Of a stretch of 64,000 nt of DNA, positions 26,369 through 33,451 are shown piece after piece; position 1 is the stretch's first letter, and every line of letters begins with the position of its first letter. The stretch is from Bradyrhizobium sp. 4. Lineage in GTDB: Bacteria > Pseudomonadota > Alphaproteobacteria > Rhizobiales > Xanthobacteraceae. Under the pieces are notes generated by a model that ran no database searches, was not told where the DNA came from, and saw only the letters and a program-made list of their open reading frames with translations. The position numbers were made by a program, and so were the translations under genes. The stretch covers positions 4,836,001 through 4,900,000 of the forward strand of contig NZ_CP064686.1 of the NCBI RefSeq assembly GCF_023100905.1, in the 5' to 3' direction.

Positions 26369-26440
26369 ACGTCCCGGCGAACACCGCCGGCAGGCTCATG
26401 CCGAGACGAGATCGGCCGCGAGATCGCGTACGACGATGGC
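26369..26440 (+). repeat. Partial copy of the MFS gene 5' region (direct repeat of 23513-23579)
   Basis: Nearly identical to 23513-23579: three mismatches by eye plus a 5-bp insertion (CGAGA) after CATGCCGAGA. On the minus strand it still reads LGMSLPAVFAGT like the MFS protein. Both copies have the same orientation and bracket the BKACE and MHS genes. Confidence 0.8.
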
Positions 26441-26460
26441 TGGTGGGAGGTGGTTGACAT

Positions 26461-26479
26461 TGGACCATTGCATGGTCCA
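26461..26479. promoter_or_regulatory. Palindromic operator upstream of the toxin-antitoxin pair
   Basis: TGGACCATTGCATGGTCCA is a perfect 8-bp inverted repeat with a 3-bp centre, 30 nt before the antitoxin start. Type II antitoxins of the Phd family usually repress their own operon at such a site. Confidence 0.65.
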
Positions 26480-26508
26480 TTTTATGGAAATTGAGGAAGG
26501 ACAATGAG

Positions 26509-26766
26509 ATGCGGGTCTCCGTTACCGACGCAAAAGGACAATTGACCGATCTTGTCCGCCGCGCAGAGGCCGGCGACGAGGTGATCCTGACGCGGCATGG
26601 ACATCCCGCGGTGCGGCTCGTCCCGGTCAAGCTTCCGCCGGACCGCGCCGCCCGCCGGACCCTGCTCGAGGCGGCACGAAGGACCGGCGGGGCCAAGGCT
26701 ATTCCCGGACCGAGCGCCGCACGCAGTCAGGACTTTCTTTTCGGCGATGACGGACTGCCGGAATGA
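26509..26766 (+). CDS. Phd/YefM-family type II antitoxin
   Basis: 85-residue antitoxin. The N-terminus MRVSVTDAKGQLTDLVRRAE, then AGDEVILTRHGHPAVRLVPV, is the DNA-binding fold of Phd/YefM proteins; the C-terminal part (RRTLLEAARRTGGAKAIPGP) should wrap the toxin. The ATG at 26509 is preferred over a TTG six codons upstream because conservation starts here and AGGAAGG lies just upstream. It overlaps the toxin gene by four bases (ATGA). Confidence 0.88.
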   Translation: MRVSVTDAKGQLTDLVRRAEAGDEVILTRHGHPAVRLVPVKLPPDRAARRTLLEAARRTGGAKAIPGPSAARSQDFLFGDDGLPE

Positions 26767-27146
26767 TCGCGGTCGATACCTCCGCACTGATGGCGATTGT
26801 GCTTGACGAACCGCAAGCCGATGCTTGCATCACCGCGCTGGACACCGCCGACGAAATCCTGATCTCGGCGGCCTCCGTTGCAGAAAGCCTGATCGTCGCG
26901 GCACGGCGGGGCGTCGACGAAGAGATGAACAAGCTGATCAACGATCTCGGTTTGAACGTGATCTCGGTGACCCAAGCTTCGGCCGAACGCGTGGCGCAAA
27001 TCTACTCGCGTTGGGGCAAAGGCATTCGTCCTGCCGGTCTCAACTTTGGTGACTGCTTCGCCTACGATGTCGCCAAGGAGCATGGCTGCGCACTTCTTTA
27101 TGTCGGCGACGACTTTGCCAAGACGGATATCGTTGCGGCGGCGTAG
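26763..27146 (+). CDS. VapC-type PIN-domain ribonuclease toxin
   Basis: 127-residue PIN-domain toxin. Acidic active-site residues are in MIAVDTSALMAIV (D5), SVAESLIVAA (E about 41), NFGDCFAYDVA and GDDFAKTDIV. VapC toxins cut tRNA or rRNA in the cell when the labile antitoxin is lost. The start lies inside the antitoxin stop (ATGA), so both are made from one message. The pair is next to a gene fragment, consistent with acquisition by transfer. Confidence 0.9.
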   Translation: MIAVDTSALMAIVLDEPQADACITALDTADEILISAASVAESLIVAARRGVDEEMNKLINDLGLNVISVTQASAERVAQIYSRWGKGIRPAGLNFGDCFAYDVAKEHGCALLYVGDDFAKTDIVAAA

Positions 27147-27202
27147 TCGACGACCGCCGGTGCGGCGACTTACCGGCCGAACAGAAAAGCCGCCGGCAGC
27201 CG

Positions 27203-27409
27203 TCAGGCTGTATGGCCGGGATCGACCTGCTTCGGCGTTTTCTTGTCTCGTTGAGGTGTCATCTTGGCCGGATCCGGCGCATTCGGCACGCCGCGCGTCC
27301 CGAGCTGGTCGCGTTGGATGTCGTCTTCGGAGCGGGAGGGCTCAATGCCGTTCGGCTCACGGGGCTTGGTCATCGCAGGCTCCTGAAGTGTGTCGCTCGG
27401 AGTGTCCAT
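27203..27409 (-). CDS. Small hydrophilic hypothetical protein
   Basis: 68 residues starting MDTPSDTLQEPAMTKPREPN. Lys/Pro/Asp-rich and probably disordered; no domain. The start at 27409 overlaps the stop of the upstream gene (TGATG), which favours it over the internal ATG at 27373. Together with its neighbour it looks like a two-gene unit of small stress or envelope-type proteins. Function unknown. Confidence 0.45.
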   Translation of the reverse strand: MDTPSDTLQEPAMTKPREPNGIEPSRSEDDIQRDQLGTRGVPNAPDPAKMTPQRDKKTPKQVDPGHTA

Positions 27410-27612
27410 CAAATTCCCAGCGCGTTTTCGCCGGCTTCGCGGCCGGGCACGCTGACATGAACTTCGTGCCCCTCGCGAAGCGCCAACGATGCTGCGGCAA
27501 CCGCCGACTCGAAGGCCGCTTCCTTGGTGGAGTATCTGTTCTTGACATCGCCGTCGTGTAGCACGCCCCATTCGTCCTGCACGGGGACGATCGTGTATTG
27601 AGCAAGGCCCAT
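27409..27612 (-). CDS. Small hypothetical protein, possibly DUF2188-like
   Basis: 67 residues (MGLAQYTIVPVQDEWGVLHD, then KEAAFESAVAAASLALREGH). The layout (beta strand, helix, EVHVSVPGREAG) resembles DUF2188-type small domains, but the match is loose. A Met one codon earlier (27615) is possible. Its stop overlaps the start of the next gene. It lies just upstream, on the same strand, of a hydrophilic small protein. Function unknown. Confidence 0.5.
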   Translation of the reverse strand: MGLAQYTIVPVQDEWGVLHDGDVKNRYSTKEAAFESAVAAASLALREGHEVHVSVPGREAGENALGI

Positions 27613-27630
27613 CATTTAACTCCTCGAGAT

Positions 27631-28965
27631 CTATCGCTGCGTGAGCTGCGGGTGCGCGGCGGTCACGCGCCACACCGTGTTGCCGCTATCATCGGCGACC
27701 AGCAGCGCGCCGGTCTTGTCGATGGCGACGCCGACGGGCCGCCCGCGCGCCTGATTGTCGCTGTTGAGGAAGCCGGTGACGACGTCCTGCGGCGGGCCGC
27801 TGGGCTTGCCGTCCGTGAACGGCACGAAGACCACTTTGTAGCCGTTCAAGACCTGCCTGTTCCAACTGCCGTGCTCGCCGACGAAGGCGCCGCCGCGATA
27901 GGCCGCCGGCAAACTCGCGCTTGTGTTGAAAGCCATTCCAAGCGGCGCCACATGCGAGCTCAGCGCATAGTCAGGCACGATCGCCTTGGCGACGAGGTCG
28001 GGACGCTCCGGCTTGACGCGAGGATCGACGTGCTGGCCGTAGTAGCTGTAGGGCCAGCCATAGAAGCCGCCGTCCTTCACCGATGTCATGTAGTCGGGCA
28101 CGAGATCGGGGCCGAGTTCGTCGCGCTCGTTCACGACTGTCCACAGCACGCCGGTCTGCGGCTCGAAACTGAGGCCGTTGGGATTGCGCAAGCCGCTTGC
28201 GAAGATGCGCCAGCGGCCGCTGGCACGGTCGATCTCGAGGATGGCGGCGCGATTGTGCTCGGCCTCCATGCCGTTCTCGGTGATGTTGCTGTTGGAGCCG
28301 ACGCCTGCATAGAGTTTCGAGCCGTCTGGGCTCGCGACCAGGCTCTTGGTCCAGTGATGGTCGATCGGTCCGCCCGGCAGCTGCGTCAGCACCGTGCCCG
28401 GCGCGGTGATCTTGGTATCGCCTTCGGCGTAGGGATATTTGACGATCGCATCGGTGTTGGCGACGTAGAGATCGTTGCCGACCAGCGCGACGCCGAACGG
28501 CGAGTTGAGATGGTCGAGGAAGACGCTTTGCGTGTCCGGGACGCCGTCGCCGTTGCTGTCGCGCAGCAGCGTGATGCGGTTGCTCTCGCCGGTGTCGCCG
28601 CCGGATGTCGCCCAGGACTCGATGTATCCCATCACGATTTCCTTGGGCCGCTTGATCGGAGCGCCCATCGGCGCCTTGGATTCCACCACCAGCACGTCGC
28701 CGTTGGGCAGCACGTAGAGGAATCGGGGATGCTGCAAGCCGGTCGCGAAGGCCTTGGCCTGCAAGCCCTGCGCAACGGCCGGGGTCTCGTCCTTTTTCCA
28801 GCCGACGATGCGCGCGATGTGCATCGGCGGCAGCAGATATTGCTGGATGTCGGGAAGCGTCGGGTTGGCGCCGGTTTGCGCCTTCGGATCGCCACTGCCG
28901 TCGTTGCAGCCGGCCAGACACAGCAGCGAGGCACACAACAGCACCCGAGCGATTGCGGAGTTCAT
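27631..28965 (-). CDS. Sorbosone-dehydrogenase/PQQ-type sugar dehydrogenase-like lipoprotein
   Basis: 444 residues; N-terminal lipoprotein signal with LLCLAGC as lipobox, so outer-membrane- or periplasm-facing. The body is a six-bladed propeller of the GDH/sorbosone dehydrogenase type (ESKAPMGAPIKRPKEIVMGY, ITLLRDSNGDGVPDTQSVFL, SGLRNPNGLSFEPQTGVLW, GGAFVGEHGSWNR, GRPVGVAIDKTGALLVADD). These enzymes oxidise sugars or aldoses with PQQ and pass electrons to the respiratory chain; actual substrate here unknown. The start overlaps the stop of the DUF2231 gene (ATGA), so the two are coupled and may form one membrane-attached system. Confidence 0.86.
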   Translation of the reverse strand: MNSAIARVLLCASLLCLAGCNDGSGDPKAQTGANPTLPDIQQYLLPPMHIARIVGWKKDETPAVAQGLQAKAFATGLQHPRFLYVLPNGDVLVVESKAPMGAPIKRPKEIVMGYIESWATSGGDTGESNRITLLRDSNGDGVPDTQSVFLDHLNSPFGVALVGNDLYVANTDAIVKYPYAEGDTKITAPGTVLTQLPGGPIDHHWTKSLVASPDGSKLYAGVGSNSNITENGMEAEHNRAAILEIDRASGRWRIFASGLRNPNGLSFEPQTGVLWTVVNERDELGPDLVPDYMTSVKDGGFYGWPYSYYGQHVDPRVKPERPDLVAKAIVPDYALSSHVAPLGMAFNTSASLPAAYRGGAFVGEHGSWNRQVLNGYKVVFVPFTDGKPSGPPQDVVTGFLNSDNQARGRPVGVAIDKTGALLVADDSGNTVWRVTAAHPQLTQR

Positions 28966-29414
28966 CGCGCAACTCCTACGCCGTGGCGGTACACCATGGC
29001 CCAGCCGAGCCAGCCGGTGACCGGCAGGATCAATACGGTGATGGCTGAAAGAAGGAGCCCGGTCGGCCACACCGAGGTCCAGGCATCGCGCGTGTGGATC
29101 AACGCATTGATGGTCGCCAGGACCAGCGCCAGCGCGTTGCCGATCAGATGCGGCCAGGCCGGCGGCTGCGCCCGCACCAGGCGGTTGCCGAGAAAATCGG
29201 TCAGGCCGGCGATGGCGGCCAGCACGCCGAAGATGACGCCGACAACCAGAAGCCAGGCGGAAAAATCCGCCCACATGATCTCGGCAGTGATGACATAGGC
29301 GATGTCGGTCAGCAGCGCCCCGATGAAGCACGCGATCGGGATCGGCACCAGCATCGGATGAATCGGATGGCCTGCGATTTGCGCGGTCGAGCGCACACGC
29401 AAATTGTCTTGCAC
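28962..29414 (-). CDS. DUF2231 membrane protein
   Basis: 150 residues from a GTG at 29414 (VQDNLRVRSTAQIAGHPIHP); a GTG at 29459 would add 15. Family hallmark: GHPIHPMLVPIPIACFIGAL. Four membrane segments. DUF2231 proteins are integral membrane proteins often coupled with propeller-type sugar dehydrogenases, possibly as electron carriers (b-type heme in some members); His residues at GHPIHP could bind heme. The stop overlaps the start of the dehydrogenase-like gene, supporting a joint role. Confidence 0.8.
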   Translation of the reverse strand: MQDNLRVRSTAQIAGHPIHPMLVPIPIACFIGALLTDIAYVITAEIMWADFSAWLLVVGVIFGVLAAIAGLTDFLGNRLVRAQPPAWPHLIGNALALVLATINALIHTRDAWTSVWPTGLLLSAITVLILPVTGWLGWAMVYRHGVGVAR

Positions 29415-29607
29415 GGTTGGCCTCTTGTCAGGTCGCCACCCCTCCCCGGTGGAAAACACCCGCTTCCAGCGAAGGTTCCTGATGGTCGGCCTCAGCGCCG
29501 CCGTGCCTCAACAGCGCCGCGGCGTCGAAGCACTCACGAGGAACCCCTTGCCGGTGCGGGCCTTGATCCAGGCATTGAGATGAACCAGCCCTTCGGGAGA
29601 CCACGGA

Positions 29608-30471
29608 GTGGACCAGCCTGGCGACGGCGCCTCCTTCAATCCAGCTTCGAAGCTCGACGGCGTCTCGCGGCGGCAGACGAAACAGATCGAATCCCAGAGC
29701 CGGCCCAGCGCAGCGCTGATCCATGAGACGATCCGCGCCGAGGGTGAGCAGGAACTGGAACGGCGATGGTGGGCCATCGTACTGTCCGGTCTTGCCGCCG
29801 GCCTTTCGATGGGATTGTCCCTGATCGTCCAGGGCGAGTTTCACGCGCTGATTTCCGACGAGGCCACCCGGCGCCTGGTGGCTCCGCTCGGCTACACGGT
29901 CGGTTTCCTGGTTGTGGTGCTGGGACGGCAGCAGCTCTTCACCGAGAACACGCTGACGCCGATCCTGCCGCTGTTGCACAACAGGGATCTCGGCACGCTG
30001 GCAAGCGTGATCAAGCTGTGGGGCCTGGTCCTCGCCTCCAACATCGCGGGAACGTGGGCGGTCGGATCCGTGCTCGCGCACACCAGCATCTTCGAACCAC
30101 GCATCGTGGACGCCTTCGTCGATCTCAGCCGCCACACCATCGAGGGCACGTTCGCGACGACCCTTGTCCGGGCGATCTTTGCCGGCTGGTTGATCGCCTT
30201 GATGGCGTGGCTTCTTCCGGCGACCAAGGGATCGCGCGCACACATCATCGTCGTGATGACCTACGTGGTCGCGCTCGGCCAGTTCGCGCACATCATCGCG
30301 GGCTCGGTCGAGTGCGCCTTTCTGGTACAGAGCGGCCGGGCATCGCTGTCGCAATATGCCTCGGACTTCTTCGTACCGACACTTCTCGGCAATATTCTGG
30401 GCGGAACGACCCTCGTGGCCCTGCTGAACTACGGACAGGTCGCCCCCGAAATCGACGACCACAGGGAATAA
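29608..30471 (+). CDS. Formate/nitrite transporter (FNT) family protein
   Basis: 287-residue pentameric channel of the FNT family with six membrane helices: SGLAAGLSMGLSLIVQGEFH, LGRQQLFTENTLTPILPLL and a C-terminal LGNILGGTTLVALLNYGQVA. About 60 cytosolic N-terminal residues precede TM1, as in many FNT-type (YfdC-like) members. It starts with GTG at 29608; no closer start gives a better length. The substrate (formate, nitrite, hydrosulfide, other) is unknown; YfdC-like proteins have no proven substrate. Confidence 0.86.
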   Translation: MDQPGDGASFNPASKLDGVSRRQTKQIESQSRPSAALIHETIRAEGEQELERRWWAIVLSGLAAGLSMGLSLIVQGEFHALISDEATRRLVAPLGYTVGFLVVVLGRQQLFTENTLTPILPLLHNRDLGTLASVIKLWGLVLASNIAGTWAVGSVLAHTSIFEPRIVDAFVDLSRHTIEGTFATTLVRAIFAGWLIALMAWLLPATKGSRAHIIVVMTYVVALGQFAHIIAGSVECAFLVQSGRASLSQYASDFFVPTLLGNILGGTTLVALLNYGQVAPEIDDHRE

Positions 30472-30559
30472 AGAGCCTGCACAAAAGCAGCCGGCTCGAC
30501 AGGAACGATGAACCGAGCTTGCATCAGCAATCAACGTGCGGCGACAAGCAGGAACAGTC

Positions 30560-30766
30560 ATGAGCACCGATACCAAGAGCCCATTCGACAAGGAACCGGC
30601 CGAAGGATCACGCGACATCATCGATCGCGAATTGCAGCGCGCCGAAGACGCCGCCAACAACAAGGTCGATCATCTCCCCGGCGTGAAGGTCAGCGGGCAG
30701 CCGCAGGGCGGCGCAGTCGATCGTGCCCGCAAGCAGCGCGAGGAGAAGGATAGCGAACAGGAATAG
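30560..30766 (+). CDS. Small charged hypothetical protein
   Basis: 68 residues, MSTDTKSPFDKEPAEGSRDI then EDAANNKVDHLPGVKVSGQP. Charged, likely disordered, with a Lys/Arg/Glu tail. The ATG at 30560 has a weak AGGAA upstream. It lies downstream of the FNT gene. No domain recognised; perhaps a stress-induced small protein, but this is an inference from composition only. Confidence 0.45.
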   Translation: MSTDTKSPFDKEPAEGSRDIIDRELQRAEDAANNKVDHLPGVKVSGQPQGGAVDRARKQREEKDSEQE

Positions 30767-30992
30767 AATCGCTCTGCCGACCCGAAACGCCAAGTCGGTC
30801 AAGCGAGACGCATCAATTTGTTCGGGACTGGCAATGACTGACAGCCCATCGTTCCGAGGAAACGTGGTTCTGAGAAAACGTGGAACTTCCCAGCCCCGCA
30901 TATGTTGTGGGCGATGAGTGATGCGGCGGCCAGTACAAGGCGGGCGCCATTTCTTGCACACGATTGCCCATCATCGAACTCAGGAGCCCGAA

Positions 30993-31451
30993 ATGAGCCG
31001 CGGAATGCCATCGATGACCGCCCTCTTGGGTATGCTCGCAATCGCCGGTTATCAAAATCGGGACAAGCTCGCCGACATGTTTCGCAATGCTACCTCCGGT
31101 CAGCCGTCGGGTACCAAGGATTCCCTGGGCGGCATGCTCGGCAATCTTGGCGGCCTTGTGGGAGGCGGCGGTGTCGGTTCGCTGCTGAACGGCGGGATCG
31201 GCGAGTTGCTCGAACACTTCAGGCAGAACGGGCAAGGCGATGCGGCTCAATCCTGGATCAATCAGGGGCCAAACCGCGAAGTCACCCCGCCCGAACTCCA
31301 GCAGGCGATCGGTCCGGACGTTCTTCAAAAACTGGAGCAGCAGACCGGCCTGTCTCAGCAGGAGATCCTCGACCGATTGTCGCGCGAGCTCCCGGCAGCG
31401 GTGGACAAATACACGCCGGACGGACGTCTTCCGGCGCAATCCGCGGGATAA
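30993..31451 (+). CDS. YidB/DUF937-family protein
   Basis: 152 residues. Glycine-rich stretch GMLGNLGGLVGGGGVGSLLN, GGIGELLEHFRQNGQGDAAQ and SWINQGPNREVTPPELQQAI, then the C-terminal IGPDVLQKLEQQTGLSQQEI are the YidB family signature. Function not established. The ATG at 30993 follows AGGAGCCCGAA; the open frame upstream is not similar to anything. It is followed 25 nt later by a GlsB/YeaQ/YmgE gene, so the two likely form a stress-related operon. Confidence 0.82.
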   Translation: MSRGMPSMTALLGMLAIAGYQNRDKLADMFRNATSGQPSGTKDSLGGMLGNLGGLVGGGGVGSLLNGGIGELLEHFRQNGQGDAAQSWINQGPNREVTPPELQQAIGPDVLQKLEQQTGLSQQEILDRLSRELPAAVDKYTPDGRLPAQSAG

Positions 31452-31476
31452 CACTCCTCAAGACTCGAGAAAAAAT

Positions 31477-31740
31477 ATGAGCATCATTTGGACGATCATC
31501 ATCGGTTTCATCGCAGGCGTCATCGCGAAGTTCATCATGCCCGGCGACAACGAGCCCTCGGGTTTCATCCTGACCACGATCCTGGGAATAGTGGGCGCAT
31601 TCGTTGCGACCTATCTTGGCCAATCCCTCGGCTGGTACCGGCCAGGAGAAGGCGCAGGACTAGTGGGGGCAGTGGTAGGCGCCATCATCGTGCTTTTCGT
31701 CTACGGTTTTGTAGCTGGTCGCAGCCGTCGGGCCATCTAA
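31477..31740 (+). CDS. GlsB/YeaQ/YmgE family membrane protein
   Basis: 87-residue inner-membrane protein with three membrane segments: MSIIWTIIIGFIAGVIAKFI, ILTTILGIVGAFVATYLGQS and AGLVGAVVGAIIVLFVYGFV. The conserved PGD after the first segment (IMPGDNEPSGF) is a family hallmark. Members are induced by stress or transglycosylase defects; precise role unknown. It starts 25 nt after the stop of the YidB-family gene. Confidence 0.87.
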   Translation: MSIIWTIIIGFIAGVIAKFIMPGDNEPSGFILTTILGIVGAFVATYLGQSLGWYRPGEGAGLVGAVVGAIIVLFVYGFVAGRSRRAI

Positions 31741-31804
31741 CCACAGTGGACGGAATTCCGCGCGTTAGCGGAGAATTCGCCCGGCGCGAAAGGCGATCGG
31801 CAAG

Positions 31805-32137
31805 ATGAAATGGATGCTCGTTGTCTTGGTAGGAGGCATGACCCCGGTCAACACCGACCTGGTTTTCGACAAGTTTGCCGATTGCCTTGCCGCCGAGGAG
31901 CAGATGCGAAAGCACTATACGGACGCTTTCGAGGCTTGGGACCGATGGGCCGCGGCCAATATCGAGCGACGACGCGAATACTCAAAGGTGCGCGACCTCC
32001 AGGCCAAACGGCTGCTCAGCAACATCGGTACCTGCGTTCCTCACGCAGGCGGCGAGGCCGCAGCGCCTCAGCAACTGAGCAATCCGGCACCTTCTCCGCA
32101 AGCCACACCTGCGCCGCAGCCAAGTCCGAAAACGTGA
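31805..32137 (+). CDS. Hypothetical secreted protein with Pro/Ala tail
   Basis: 110 residues, no domain recognised. The N-terminus (MKWMLVVLVGGMTPVNTDLV) may be a short signal peptide, then a helical segment (FADCLAAEEQMRKHYTDAFE) with Cys residues, and a Pro/Gln/Ala-rich C-terminal tail (PSPQATPAPQPSPKT) that looks disordered. The reading frame is supported by composition and a start just after the preceding gene. Function unknown. Confidence 0.45.
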   Translation: MKWMLVVLVGGMTPVNTDLVFDKFADCLAAEEQMRKHYTDAFEAWDRWAAANIERRREYSKVRDLQAKRLLSNIGTCVPHAGGEAAAPQQLSNPAPSPQATPAPQPSPKT

Positions 32138-32199
32138 CGTTTGAGCCCTAAAAGCCCCTTGGCACGCCGCTAACCCGAGACATTTTAAGGAGATCAGCA

Positions 32200-32295
32200 T
32201 TGAGCGACAGGACCGGCAATGAACCTGCACCCTTGGTGCTTTTCGGCGTGGCAATCATTCCGATCATTGCGGTGTTGGCGTGGTTCGCCTTTTAG
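32200..32295 (+). CDS. Possible 31-residue single-span membrane microprotein
   Basis: TTG start with a good AAGGAG ribosome site at 32187-32192 (7-nt gap). The peptide starts SDRTGNEPAPLV after Met and continues into a hydrophobic stretch (LFGVAIIPIIAVLAWFAF) that would cross the membrane once. A strong terminator follows at 32365-32388. It is too short to be certain, but the ribosome site, membrane helix and terminator together support a real small gene. Confidence 0.45.
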   Translation: MSDRTGNEPAPLVLFGVAIIPIIAVLAWFAF

Positions 32296-32364
32296 GCTTT
32301 GAACCTTTTCGCTATCGCGCGTCATACAGTCGAAGCGTCCCTAAGCTTCACTCCTACCAGAAAG

Positions 32365-32388
32365 CCCCGCTTCCCCCAGCGGGGTTTT
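32365..32388 (+). terminator. Rho-independent terminator
   Basis: Stem CCCCGCT / AGCGGGG (32365-32371 and 32378-32384), 6-nt loop, then TTTT. It ends the transcription unit of the small genes at 31805 and 32200. Confidence 0.75.
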
Positions 32389-32456
32389 CGCTGTCGGCGC
32401 TGCATCAACGCACCGATTTTTTCAAGCGCCCTTTTTGGCTTGACCACTTTTTCCCG

Positions 32457-32702
32457 ATGCAGCAGCCTAGATATGGGCAGGGTTTTGAGGAGGCACAATT
32501 GCCGAAAACCCTAGTGGAATTCAGAGCGCAGAACCTTCGTTTGCTTGAACAGCTTTGTCCGGACGATCCGGGCTACATTCAATCGTGGATCAGGAAGTTC
32601 GACCAGCAGAATGGGATCGAACCTGAAGCTCCTGCGAAGTCCCGCCGGGAGCGAGGTGTTGCTTCACCCAAGAAGGCCAGGTCCGGCGACCGAACCAATT
32701 GA
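32457..32702 (+). CDS. Small hypothetical protein
   Basis: 81 residues (MQQPRYGQGFEEAQLPKTLV, then EFRAQNLRLLEQLCPDDPGY). Helical first half with DDPGYIQSWIRKFDQQNG, and a basic tail (KSRRERGVASPKKARSGDRTN). No domain assigned. It follows a terminator, so it needs its own promoter. Composition fits a coding frame; confidence is moderate only. Confidence 0.4.
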   Translation: MQQPRYGQGFEEAQLPKTLVEFRAQNLRLLEQLCPDDPGYIQSWIRKFDQQNGIEPEAPAKSRRERGVASPKKARSGDRTN

Positions 32703-32869
32703 GCGCGTGGTTGCCTTCGCTCGGCGCCGGACACTACGGCCAAGAGGCGTTGGGCTGGGCAGCTCGCCGCTTTTTCCGGGGAGCGCTCGCCTTGGCCTTC
32801 AACTTACCGCTCCCGGTATTCGACACACGAGTCACGCCTCCGAGTGCAGCTGCAAGAACCCTCGCGCTG

Positions 32870-32989
32870 AGCGAGGGCATTTGGCTCGTCAGCTTCATGC
32901 ATTCTGATCTGAGATACTTCGACCTGGAGCAGAAAACCCTGCAACCTCTCGACAACCCATTCGGCACGAGGCTGTCACCCACGTCTTAG
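32870..32989 (+). pseudogene. C-terminal remnant of an integrase-type (IS481-like) transposase
   Basis: The frame from about 32870 reads SEGIWLVSFMHSDLRYFDLE, then QKTLQPLDNPFGTRLSPTS and stop. This pattern (DDGIWLVSFMHYDLGYIDLE, TLQPLDNPFGPRLSPM in intact copies) is the C-terminal end of transposases common in Rhizobiales. The rest of the IS is missing. It abuts tRNA-Gly, a usual insertion neighbourhood. The family call is from memory and unverified. Confidence 0.5.
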
Positions 32990-33032
32990 GTACGTACCGT
33001 GAGCCCTGTCTTCGGGCTGGCATTGAAAGCCT

Positions 33033-33106
33033 TGGAGCGGGTGAAGGGAATCGAACCCTCGTATTCAGCTTGGAAGGCTGCTGCTCTACCATTGAGCTAC
33101 ACCCGC
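33033..33106 (-). tRNA. tRNA-Gly(TCC)
   Basis: Minus strand begins GCGGGTGTAGCTCAATGGTA, with anticodon loop CTTCCAA (TCC), T-loop GGTTCGATTCC and an encoded CCA at 33033-33035. The acceptor stem GCGGGTG/CACCCGC pairs fully. Confidence 0.96.
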
Positions 33107-33228
33107 GACAGGGGCTCCCTAACACGGCCGGGCGGCGGTCTCAACTGCCCATCAACTGCCCAATCGACTGCTTTCCGGCGCCTTCCCGGACTTGCGAACA
33201 GCCGCTGGTTCCTCCGACCCGCCTCCCC

Positions 33229-33257
33229 TTAACAACACCGGAATTGCCGCCTATATT
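33229..33257 (+). promoter_or_regulatory. Strong sigma-70-like promoter of the short unit
   Basis: TTAACA (33229-33234) and TATATT (33252-33257) with an ideal 17-bp gap match the TTGACA/TATAAT consensus at 5 of 6 positions each. Transcription should start near 33264, about 30 nt before the 14-codon ORF. Confidence 0.7.
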
Positions 33258-33292
33258 GATGTCTTCCGCAACCAACGAAAGGAGGTGATCCA

Positions 33293-33337
33293 GTGTCTCT
33301 TACCAAGCGCTGTCACCTCGCTGGGATCGCCCGCTAA
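33293..33337 (+). CDS. 14-residue peptide ORF with a full-length Shine-Dalgarno
   Basis: GTG start, peptide MSLTKRCHLAGIAR, TAA stop. The upstream AAAGGAGGTGATC (33278-33290) is complementary to the whole 3' end of 16S rRNA, far longer than a normal site, with 7 nt from GGAGG to GTG. It is a possible leader peptide with single Cys and His codons. An alternative is that the sequence is an RNA ligand for ribosomes rather than a translated gene. No homologue is claimed. Confidence 0.5.
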   Translation: MSLTKRCHLAGIAR

Positions 33338-33398
33338 GCTTTGAACAAAGGCTTGGCATCGGGGCGCTCTCAGCCCTGGACCAGCGAGCAAGAAATCG

Positions 33399-33430
33399 GG
33401 CGCGACGGGGCCTCCCCGCCGCGCCTTTTT
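33399..33430 (+). terminator. Rho-independent terminator of the short unit
   Basis: Stem GGCGCG-A-CGGGG (33399-33410) pairs with CCCCG-C-CGCGCC (33414-33425), 3-nt loop CCT, then TTTTT. A strong GC stem and T-run; it ends the 33264 transcript. Confidence 0.82.
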
Positions 33431-33451
33431 CGTAGGTCACGCGCCTGCTGT

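Larger units (their letters stand above)
26150..26508. other. Intergenic stretch holding a gene fragment and an operator
   Basis: No complete gene. 26150-26360 probably holds the promoter of the transporter gene. 26369-26440 is a partial copy of the 5' part of the MFS gene at 22467-23672, and 26461-26479 is the toxin-antitoxin operator. Open frames here have no independent support. Confidence 0.55.
33264..33430 (+). ncRNA. Candidate small RNA or leader transcript (about 167 nt)
   Basis: A self-contained unit: promoter at 33229-33257, a 14-codon ORF at 33293-33337, then an intrinsic terminator at 33399-33430 and no downstream gene on the same strand. Inside, CTCGCTGG (33317-33324) can pair with CCAGCGAG (33381-33388), enclosing a smaller AAGCTTTG/CAAAGGCTT hairpin. 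This suggests a structured sRNA that may be translated or may act by its ribosome-binding sequence. No Rfam family is recognised. Confidence 0.55.

Noticed and set aside
26193..26507. Plus-strand ORF upstream of the antitoxin
   Set aside because: It runs through the copied MFS gene fragment and the operator; the translation is out of frame with the MFS protein.
29428..30663. Long minus-strand frame opposite the FNT gene
   Set aside because: Composition is that of an antisense shadow; the plus-strand FNT protein has full family features.
33278..33293. Apparent 16S rRNA 3' end (AAAGGAGGTGATCCAG, reverse complement)
   Set aside because: Only 16 bases match; the sequence after it is not rRNA and forms an ORF with promoter and terminator. 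It is a long Shine-Dalgarno.
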